Below, in pieces: positions 1-5,242 of a stretch of 7,538 nt of DNA (its first letter is position 1; every line of letters starts with the position of its first letter). The stretch is taken from assembly GCA_964352985.1 (NCBI GenBank), contig CAYGUK010000151.1, positions 1-7,538 of the forward strand, in the 5' to 3' direction. The notes below the pieces were generated by a model, which was not told where the DNA came from, ran no database searches, and saw nothing but the letters and a program-made list of their open reading frames with translations. The position numbers and the translations under genes were made by a program. Source of the DNA: CAYGUK01 sp964352985. GTDB taxonomy: Bacteria > Pseudomonadota > Gammaproteobacteria > JAHCLG01.

Positions 1-303
1 GGGAACAAAAAAATCAGAATTTCTCTAATTCAGATCCGCGGAATGTGGGATTTAAAATATTAGATGCTATAACAATATGTTATTTTATTGCGTTAAGCTG
101 AAATCATCCCCTCTCAATGCAGGTTTTAAATGTAGTCGGAAAAGTAACAGCAAACAATCTTATTTTTATACAGGAAGATAATTCCCTTGGTTTTAATCGA
201 CTATTTTTTTTTAAATAATTAACTATACTAACTTCGTTTTAATCTAAAAAACGCAAACATCATTTTGCTTTAATAAAAATTTTCACAATGAATAAACATA
301 ATA
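1..303. other. Mostly non-coding upstream region with a possible decayed reading frame
   Basis: No convincing gene lies in these 303 bases. One + frame (codons starting at position 3) is open from the left edge to a TGA at 99-101. It then continues without another stop to a TAA at 216-218, and its second part has an ATG at 117. The first part ends in ...FKILDAITICYFIALS and the second begins MQVLNVVGKV. This could be the 3' end of a gene outside the window followed by a chance ORF, a gene remnant broken by one stop, or pure chance. Frame 1 is also open to 61-63, so coding is not proven. A weak AT hairpin (GAATT/AATTC, 17-31) is followed by seven Ts when read on the - strand. I see no secure promoter for the gene at 304; TATACT at 224-229 has no matching -35. 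Confidence 0.3.
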
Positions 304-858
304 ATGAAATATCATATAGCTATTAATTTTAGTGAGTTACCAAAATATATTGAAATGTTATCTAATGAAAAACTTAAGTTTCAAGGATACGATTTAAGCC
401 AAAAATTTCATAAAGCAATGATTAAGATTTTAAATAAATTTAATTTGGCAACTAAATATCAAGGTTACAAGTTTTTACTCTTGCAAATTAACGAGTTTAT
501 TAACAACAGTGTCGATGCCATTACCATGCGGCGTTTGATAGACGATAGTTTATCAAGGGCAATCATCGAACTTGAAATTGAAGATTCGCGAGAGGGCCTT
601 AAAATAACGCTTACTGATAATGGTATTGGCTTATCGCAGGTGAGTCGTGTTCACAATCAAATGATGCCATTAAAACAATTTTTAATGATACCCAAAGTCA
701 CCAATAAATCTTCAGATCGAAATAGGATCACCATTGGTGGTAATGGCATAGGATTATTTGCGATGAATAAGTTATTTAGTGAACATCAAACAGTAATTCA
801 TATTGGTCAAGCAAGTAATCATTCTTCAGGCACACAAATATCATTTAAAATGAAGTGA
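304..858 (+). CDS. Stand-alone GHKL/HATPase-domain protein
   Basis: A 184-residue protein consisting almost only of a GHKL-type ATP-binding fold (histidine kinase, Hsp90, MutL, gyrase B superfamily). The Bergerat-fold motifs appear in the usual order: N-box INEFINNSVDA (residues 62-72, with E64, N68 and D71), G1 box DNGIG (105-109), an ATP-lid-like stretch (about 111-143), G2 box GGNGIGL (145-151) and a final GTQISF (176-181). There is no signal peptide, membrane segment or receiver domain, and no obvious dimerisation/phosphoacceptor domain; only about 55 residues precede the ATPase fold. It could be an orphan kinase ATPase module, an anti-sigma-type protein kinase or a secreted effector; the sequence does not decide. 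The ATG at 304 is the only reasonable start, because an in-frame TGA lies at 289-291. No Shine-Dalgarno is seen, so translation may be weak or use AT-rich leader features. Fold assignment is strong; function is unknown. Confidence 0.85.
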   Translation: MKYHIAINFSELPKYIEMLSNEKLKFQGYDLSQKFHKAMIKILNKFNLATKYQGYKFLLLQINEFINNSVDAITMRRLIDDSLSRAIIELEIEDSREGLKITLTDNGIGLSQVSRVHNQMMPLKQFLMIPKVTNKSSDRNRITIGGNGIGLFAMNKLFSEHQTVIHIGQASNHSSGTQISFKMK

Positions 859-937
859 TAAATATCACTACCCTCAACGGAATTTAATATCCAACTCTAA
901 TAGTTAGCAAGTATTATAAAGTTTTTATTTAATGATA

Positions 938-966
938 TTCAAAATCAAGTTAGCATAGTGTCTAAT
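938..966 (+). promoter_or_regulatory. Predicted sigma-70 promoter for the alpha/beta hydrolase
   Basis: TTCAAA (938-943, 4 of 6 to consensus) and TCTAAT (961-966, 5 of 6) are separated by 17 bases. Transcription would start near 973, giving a leader of about 18 bases before the GTG at 991. This is pattern-based only, and AT-rich DNA produces false hits. Confidence 0.4.
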
Positions 967-990
967 TCGATTGCATCTATGAGATAAAAC

Positions 991-1953
991 GTGAAAATTG
1001 CACAAAGATTATTTATTCCTATACTCATACTGACGGTTTGCTTTAACGCACTTGCCGGTAACACAATTCAACCTAAAGTCCATCAACTTAATATCGACGG
1101 TGGTAGCATTAGTTATTATACGATAGGCCATGGTCATCCAGTATTAATGTTGCATGGATTATTTGCCAATAAAGAACAATGGTTAAATTTTATTTCTCAG
1201 TTTAAAACGCTAAAGCCGAAACAATTTTCGCATTATCAATTCATCATTCCAGATTTGGCTGGCTTTGGACAAAGCACTGGATTTCCGATGAGCGCATATA
1301 ATTTAAATAGTATTGATCATGATTTGAGTCAAGTGACAATTTTACATGATTTCTTAAATAAATTAGGAATAACAAAAAAAATTAACTTAATCGGAAATTC
1401 CATGGGGGGATTAATAATTGTGCTTTATGCCCAACAATACCCAAATGAAATAAACACCCTCGCCTTTGCCGGTTCACCTGAAGGTATTACTGATTTTACT
1501 CACACTTTCTATATGCAGGGAATTCGCCAAGGATTTAACCCCTTTATTCCAACGACACTTTCACAATTTAAAACAGAGTTAAAATTATTACTGGTTAACT
1601 ATAAAAAAATATTACCTACTGATGAAATAATAAATAAAAAAATACTGCCTAATTACATTCAACATTACCAAAAATTGAGTTTAATCTATTTAATGGTGAC
1701 TGCAAAATATTATCGCACCTATTTAACCAAACAAATAAATCTTAATAATCCCATCATCATCTTTTGGGGTAGCGATGATCATATCTTTGGCCCACTAAAT
1801 CATGCTTATCAGTTAGCAGCAAAATTTAAATCTATTGCAGAGAAAAATGTGATTCCAATTAATCAGGCTGGCCATTTAATATTACTAAAAAATAATGAAG
1901 TATTAGACACCATAGTGAATCAATATTGCCAATATCTGGAAAAACACAACTAA
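991..1953 (+). CDS. Exported alpha/beta-fold hydrolase (lipase/esterase-like)
   Basis: A 320-residue serine hydrolase of the alpha/beta-hydrolase fold with an N-terminal signal peptide: K2 and R6, a hydrophobic core at about 7-18, and probable cleavage after ALA at 20-22. The mature protein would be periplasmic or secreted. Visible catalytic features are the oxyanion-loop HG (55-56, in LMLHGLF), DLAGFGQS (88-95), the nucleophile elbow GNSMGG with S137 (135-140), the likely acid D263 in FWGSDDHIF (258-266), and H295 in QAGHLILL (292-299). The stretch at about 165-245 between strand 6 and the acid loop is a helical cap, where substrate specificity would lie. The substrate cannot be read from sequence; lipases, esterases and C-C hydrolases share this pattern. 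The start is GTG, with GAG at 981-983 as a weak ribosome site seven bases upstream and no competing start that preserves the signal peptide. It follows the HATPase gene by 132 bases and probably has its own promoter. Confidence 0.88.
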   Translation: MKIAQRLFIPILILTVCFNALAGNTIQPKVHQLNIDGGSISYYTIGHGHPVLMLHGLFANKEQWLNFISQFKTLKPKQFSHYQFIIPDLAGFGQSTGFPMSAYNLNSIDHDLSQVTILHDFLNKLGITKKINLIGNSMGGLIIVLYAQQYPNEINTLAFAGSPEGITDFTHTFYMQGIRQGFNPFIPTTLSQFKTELKLLLVNYKKILPTDEIINKKILPNYIQHYQKLSLIYLMVTAKYYRTYLTKQINLNNPIIIFWGSDDHIFGPLNHAYQLAAKFKSIAEKNVIPINQAGHLILLKNNEVLDTIVNQYCQYLEKHN

Positions 1954-1988
1954 TTTTTAAGTTTTCAAGCTATTGTAGCATATCAAAA

Positions 1989-2018
1989 TTGGGCAAGTGA
2001 TTTTAAAACCGTTATAAT
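1989..2018 (+). promoter_or_regulatory. Predicted sigma-70 promoter for the YaiI/YqxD-family gene
   Basis: A perfect TATAAT (2013-2018) lies 18 bases after TTGGGC (1989-1994, only TTG matching). Transcription from about 2025 would give a leader of about 28 bases to the ATG at 2053. The consensus -10 makes this one of the more credible promoters in the window. Confidence 0.55.
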
Positions 2019-2052
2019 ACGCTATCAGTTAATTTTAATATTGTTATTTAAA

Positions 2053-2505
2053 ATGAAAATCTACATCGATGCGGATGCCTGCCCCAAACAAATTAAAGAA
2101 ATCGTCTATAAAGCGGCTATCCGCACTAATTGTGAATTGCTCTTGGTTGCCAATCAGCCGTTAACCGTGCCACGCAATCCTTTTATTAAAACCAAGCTTG
2201 TCACCAAAGGATTTGATGTTGCAGATAATTATATTGCTGAAGTAGTAGAAAAAGATGATCTGGTCATCACAAGTGATATTCCGCTCGCAAATAAAGTTAT
2301 CGATAAAAACGCAATCGCCTTAAATCCCAGAGGCACGCTTTATACCAAAGAAAATATTAAACAACGACTTAGCATGCGAAATTTCATGGATGAATTGCGT
2401 GGTAGTGGTATTCAAACAACTGGCCCGGATGCGCTGCATTCCAGAGATATTCAACAATTTGCCAATGCCTTAGATAAATATTTATCTAAAATGAACGGTC
2501 GCTAA
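2053..2505 (+). CDS. yaiI: YaiI/YqxD (UPF0178, DUF188) family protein
   Basis: A full-length member (150 residues) of the widespread YaiI/YqxD family, COG1671. Family hallmarks are present from end to end: YIDADACP (4-11), LLVANQ (30-35), VTKGFDVADN (50-59), DLVITSDIPLA (69-79), ALNPRG (89-94), the RLSMRNFMDELRGSGIQTTGPD segment (about 105-126) and a helical C-terminus. Conserved acidic residues D6, D8, D55, D58 and D75 would cluster in a Rossmann/PIN-like fold. To my knowledge the family has been grouped with PIN-like nucleases, but its biological role is not established. I chose the ATG at 2053 because relatives begin directly at M-x-I/V-x-x-DADACP. An in-frame TTG at 2041 would add four residues (MLFK) with no ribosome site. 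No clear Shine-Dalgarno precedes either start. This is a cytoplasmic housekeeping-type gene, and the only clearly conserved vertical gene in the window. Confidence 0.95.
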   Translation: MKIYIDADACPKQIKEIVYKAAIRTNCELLLVANQPLTVPRNPFIKTKLVTKGFDVADNYIAEVVEKDDLVITSDIPLANKVIDKNAIALNPRGTLYTKENIKQRLSMRNFMDELRGSGIQTTGPDALHSRDIQQFANALDKYLSKMNGR

Positions 2506-2552
2506 TAACTATTTAGAAAATTAGACATGCGTTTTTCCGTATAATTATACAA

Positions 2553-2581
2553 TTCACATTCCATACACTTTTTGTTATAGT
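2553..2581 (+). promoter_or_regulatory. Predicted extended -10 promoter for the orphan 273-residue gene
   Basis: TTCACA (2553-2558, 5 of 6) and TATAGT (2576-2581, 5 of 6) are separated by exactly 17 bases, with a TGT extended -10 element at 2573-2575. Transcription would start near 2588 and translation at 2614. This is the best promoter match I found in the window and suggests the orphan gene is well expressed. Confidence 0.6.
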
Positions 2582-2613
2582 GCCGCCAAAATCAAAATAA
2601 GAAGAAATTAGTT

Positions 2614-3435
2614 ATGACTACACTAAAATTACATCCTCCTATTTCTACCGTGGGTGCGCCTAATCCAAATAAAGTTATCGGATATTGTTTAGATCCTAGT
2701 GAATTTCAGGATATTATTACTCGTGCCAAAAGAATGGAATGTCCTCCGCGTCCAATCGATCTTTTTATGAAATTGGGGATAACAAGTTCTCAATCACTCG
2801 AAGAGTTGCAAAAACTAGCTGATAAAATTTATATTACATATATTCTGCCTAAAATTACAAAACCACTTTCAGAGCCTCAATATCAAAGGGTTGCCTATCA
2901 CTGTATTATTACAGCGACTTTGGCTTTTTATTTAGAAAAAAAATCAACTGAATACTTTAATAAAGAGAAAAAATGTGTTGCAGCTGCAAAGCTATTTCGA
3001 GCGTTACTGAGCATTCCTCTAAATGAAATTAAAAATGGATATTCAAAAGCAACAATTAAAAAGTTAAAAGAAATACCCGCTGTTTCTCAATTTATTGGAT
3101 GTTCACGTTTAGAAGAACTCGTGGAATTGCTGGAGCATATTGATCGATATCATAGACATGAATATAATTTTCAATTAGTACATGTTGATATTTTTCCATT
3201 GCAAGAGCATTGCGTCACATCTAATTTTGAATCTTCAGATCCATCAATCATAGATTTTGACGAAGTGTTATCTCCCAAAAAATGTCTCGGACAAGTTTTA
3301 GGTTTATTAGGCGGTTCATTAGCTTGCGATCTGGATTTATCTAAAGCCGCTGAAATTCACAATAAAATAGCTGAAACTAGTCATGATAGAGAAATGAGAG
3401 TTTTATCCCAGGCTACTACTCATCGTCGTTTTTAA
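2614..3435 (+). CDS. Orphan protein of unknown function, mainly helical
   Basis: I do not recognise this 273-residue protein. It has no signal peptide or membrane segment, so it is probably cytoplasmic, or translocated without a cleaved signal. An N-terminal tail of about 20 residues rich in P, T and N (KLHPPISTVGAPNPNK) precedes predicted helices at about 29-40, 58-76, 85-115, 120-135 and 165-180. A less ordered acidic stretch follows (SSDPSIIDFDEV, about 207-218), then a Gly/Leu turn LGLLGGSLACDLDL (about 229-242), and the protein ends in a basic TTHRRF. Seven cysteines are scattered without a metal-site pattern. The start is supported by a purine-rich GAAGAA at 2601-2606, eight bases before ATG, and by a good promoter upstream. 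The Berkiella/Legionella type of AT-rich genome encodes many such orphan effectors; that comparison is inference. The gene ends 26 bases from the stop of the convergent serpin gene. Confidence 0.8.
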   Translation: MTTLKLHPPISTVGAPNPNKVIGYCLDPSEFQDIITRAKRMECPPRPIDLFMKLGITSSQSLEELQKLADKIYITYILPKITKPLSEPQYQRVAYHCIITATLAFYLEKKSTEYFNKEKKCVAAAKLFRALLSIPLNEIKNGYSKATIKKLKEIPAVSQFIGCSRLEELVELLEHIDRYHRHEYNFQLVHVDIFPLQEHCVTSNFESSDPSIIDFDEVLSPKKCLGQVLGLLGGSLACDLDLSKAAEIHNKIAETSHDREMRVLSQATTHRRF

Positions 3436-3466
3436 GTGAACCTTTAGTAAAATATACTAGCTCACT
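3435..3466. terminator. Candidate bidirectional hairpin between convergent stop codons
   Basis: AGTGA (3435-3439) can pair with TCACT (3462-3466), and inside it TAGTA (3445-3449) pairs with TACTA (3455-3459) around a five-base loop. The element starts on the last base of the orphan gene's stop codon and covers the serpin's TGA (3462-3464). It is AT-rich and has no long T run on either strand, so it is a weak or factor-assisted terminator at best. No better terminator exists between these two genes. Confidence 0.3.
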
Positions 3467-4898
3467 GAGGATGTTCGACTACACCTGCAAAAACGATGGC
3501 ATGGCTATTTAAATTTCGAATAAAATAAATAAACGGATGGTTTGCAATAAAATTTGATCTCGGTTGTGGTACACTGCCGCCCGAACCACCGCCGACAACG
3601 GTGGCCACTTGTGCTTTGGTACCGGCTTCATTCACAATAATTTTTGCTTGTTGAAGAATCACATCAACTTGTAAATTTGTTAGTTTTTGTTGTTGTTTAA
3701 ATATTCCCTGTAAATTAGCATGTGATGAAAACAATATTCCTAAGCCCATTTTTGTTAGCAGCTTATTTAATTTTAATTTATTATAAATTGTGAATTTAGG
3801 CAATGAGAGATGAACATAATAACCCCGAGCCGAATTAAGTAAACGATTATAACGAGTGTTATTTAGATGGGTTAAAATATCATTAACGGTATAGGGTTTG
3901 TTAGGTAAAATAACATCCATCTCATCGCCATTAGCATATGGTAATTCGATAAATTGTAGCAGCTCATTTTTATAATAATTATAATTATCATCATGCTTCA
4001 TCATATTAACCGCAAATTTCACACCATTTGTTGTCGTGAAGTCGTCTTTCACCGTATCTTTAGTGTCAAAAGGAAACTGCCATTTGCCATTAAATTGAAG
4101 CGTATTAATTAAAATAAATCTTGTCGAATTATCAAAATATTCTTTTGTTAAAAGGTGATTTATTTGATTATCTGTGTGATTTGCTATCCATTGATTTATT
4201 TTACTTAAAACGTTTTCGAGATTATTTTTGAAATCTACCTTATTAATTTCAGCATTCAAATAAGTTTGACAGAGCTGTTTAAATACGGGGTTTATTGTTA
4301 AAGTCTGTTGTAACCATGCTGAATTTGCAATAATCATGGTTTTATCTTTATTATCAGCTCGTAACATCTTTAGTATTTTTTGATATTGCATTAAAAGTGT
4401 AGTTTTATGGGAATTAAAATTAAATACTTTTGCAATTTTCTCCGTTGTTTCACCTTCAGAGCCTGCATAAAGCATCGCCATCCCTACATTCAGTGAAAAA
4501 GGTGAAATAAATAAATTATCCCCATTTTTATATAACTTCTTAACCATCGTAAAGGCTATTTGATTTGAATATTTATTTTCAATATTAGAATTTGCGGGTG
4601 ATTTAGCTTCTGAAGAATTATTATTGAAAGTGTTATTCTGTGGTATTTCTTTGTTAGTGTTAACATTTGTAACAGCGCTCGGTTGTTGTATTACTCGACC
4701 AACCCCTATGCCAGAACCACCACATCCGTTTTCAGTACAAACTGTCTCAGCAGTCTCTGGCGTTTTAACGGTAGCAACATGAGTTTTAGAAGAAATAGGT
4801 TTATCGTTAAAATAAGTACTTTTTTCACTAAAACCAGGTGAAACTTTTATGACACATAAAAAAAGAGTGGCGACTAAAATAAGATGGTTCAATTTCAT
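3462..4898 (-). CDS. Secreted serpin-family protein with glycine-rich reactive-centre loop
   Basis: A 478-residue serpin (normally protease inhibitors acting by irreversible loop insertion) with a signal peptide (residues 1 to about 22-24). An Asn/Ser/Thr-rich linker of about 85 residues follows, holding C54, C59 and GGSG (60-63), and then a complete serpin core from about 107 to the end. Core signatures are NLFISPFSLNVGMAMLYAG (about 128-146), NTLQFNGKWQFPF, the MMKHD/ELPY shutter-side strands, the hinge NEAGTKAQVAT (423-433), and FIANHPFIYFI (450-460), which fits the PROSITE serpin signature. The loop between hinge and signature is VVGGGSGGSVPQPRS (434-448). Counting from the hinge puts P1 at G440; counting back from the C-terminal signature puts it at G441. 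Either choice gives a Gly P1, so protease specificity cannot be predicted. The hinge keeps G426, T427 and A429 as in inhibitory serpins but has Q430 and V431 where small residues are usual. The start ATG at 4896-4898 has GAAG about eight bases upstream. Serpins are patchy in bacteria, so acquisition by transfer is likely. Confidence 0.95.
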   Translation of the reverse strand: MKLNHLILVATLFLCVIKVSPGFSEKSTYFNDKPISSKTHVATVKTPETAETVCTENGCGGSGIGVGRVIQQPSAVTNVNTNKEIPQNNTFNNNSSEAKSPANSNIENKYSNQIAFTMVKKLYKNGDNLFISPFSLNVGMAMLYAGSEGETTEKIAKVFNFNSHKTTLLMQYQKILKMLRADNKDKTMIIANSAWLQQTLTINPVFKQLCQTYLNAEINKVDFKNNLENVLSKINQWIANHTDNQINHLLTKEYFDNSTRFILINTLQFNGKWQFPFDTKDTVKDDFTTTNGVKFAVNMMKHDDNYNYYKNELLQFIELPYANGDEMDVILPNKPYTVNDILTHLNNTRYNRLLNSARGYYVHLSLPKFTIYNKLKLNKLLTKMGLGILFSSHANLQGIFKQQQKLTNLQVDVILQQAKIIVNEAGTKAQVATVVGGGSGGSVPQPRSNFIANHPFIYFIRNLNSHAIVFAGVVEHPQ

Positions 4899-4961
4899 GA
4901 TTTATCTTCACACTGAATTGATGATTGAAGGTCTGTTACCTAAAAGAAATTAGTAATATAT

Positions 4962-4970
4962 TTTATATCA
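4962..4970 (-). promoter_or_regulatory. Predicted extended -10 element of the serpin promoter
   Basis: Read on the - strand this is TGA followed by TATAAA, an extended -10 element. No good -35 hexamer sits 16-18 bases upstream, which is tolerated by extended -10 promoters. Transcription would start near 4955, giving a leader of about 57 bases before the serpin ATG. Confidence 0.4.
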
Positions 4971-5046
4971 TATCTTGAGATTAAATCGTACTCCTTTTTC
5001 TAGATACTCACAAAAGCAATCAAGAGAAAAACGTCAATTCATCAGA

Positions 5047-5197
5047 ATGAGTTAACATGTGAAACGCTTTAATTAAATAGGATTCTTTAATATCAATCAC
5101 ATAGTGATACCCTTGTTTAAAGCTTAAAGATCTTTTCGATTGCAAAATCACTTCGAGTTTACTATGAGAAATCACTTTATTTTCTGGGTTAACTCAT
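5047..5197. repeat. Nested inverted repeats in the serpin/Fic divergent spacer
   Basis: The 344 bases between the serpin start and the Fic ATG contain no ORF of note. They hold a perfect 10-base inverted repeat, ATGAGTTAAC (5047-5056) and GTTAACTCAT (5188-5197). Inside it GATTCTTTAA (5081-5090) can pair with TTAAAGATC (5124-5132) with one bulged base. Inside that, ATCAC/GTGAT (5096-5100/5104-5108) pair around three bases. A further four-base stem with a GCAA tetraloop lies at 5138-5149. The outer arms carry the palindromic core GTTAAC. This could be a pair of operator sites for a shared regulator, or a structured RNA. AT-rich DNA gives chance pairings, so confidence is modest. Confidence 0.4.
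5145..5177. repeat. Direct repeat AAATCACTT, two copies 24 bases apart
   Basis: AAATCACTT occurs at 5145-5153 and again at 5169-5177. A related ATCAC lies at 5096-5100. The 24-base period is a little over two helical turns, so copies would lie roughly on one face of the DNA just upstream of the predicted Fic promoter. A binding site for a regulator is possible but unproven. Confidence 0.25.
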
Positions 5198-5217
5198 CAG
5201 ACTTGAAAAGTTAAAAT
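5189..5217 (+). promoter_or_regulatory. Predicted promoter for the Fic-domain gene
   Basis: TTAACT (5189-5194, 4 of 6) and TAAAAT (5212-5217, 5 of 6) are spaced by 17 bases; transcription would start near 5224. The -35 hexamer lies inside the right arm of the 10-base inverted repeat (5188-5197), so a protein bound there would block the promoter. An alternative is TTGAAA (5203-5208) with TAATCG (5227-5232), which is weaker and would leave almost no leader. Confidence 0.4.
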
Positions 5218-5242
5218 AACAAAAAATAATCGAGTGATAATC

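Noticed and set aside
17..31. Hairpin GAATT/AATTC followed by seven Ts on the - strand as an intrinsic terminator
   Set aside because: Five AT-dominated base pairs are too weak, and no - strand gene is seen to the right that would need it.
224..229. TATACT as the -10 of a promoter for the HATPase gene
   Set aside because: No -35-like hexamer at 16-18 bases upstream and no extended -10; the surroundings are T-rich by composition.
288..326. 12-codon reading frame (MNKHNNEISYSY) overlapping the start of the HATPase gene, possible leader peptide
   Set aside because: No ribosome site, no codon pattern suggesting attenuation, and too short to distinguish from chance.
855..868. Inverted repeat GTGATA/TATCAC at the end of the HATPase gene as a terminator
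   Set aside because: The two-base spacer leaves at most a four-base stem, and no T run follows.
4854..4898. Serpin as a lipoprotein because of Cys15 in the signal peptide
   Set aside because: The residues before it (TLFL) do not match a lipobox and the hydrophobic stretch continues past the cysteine.
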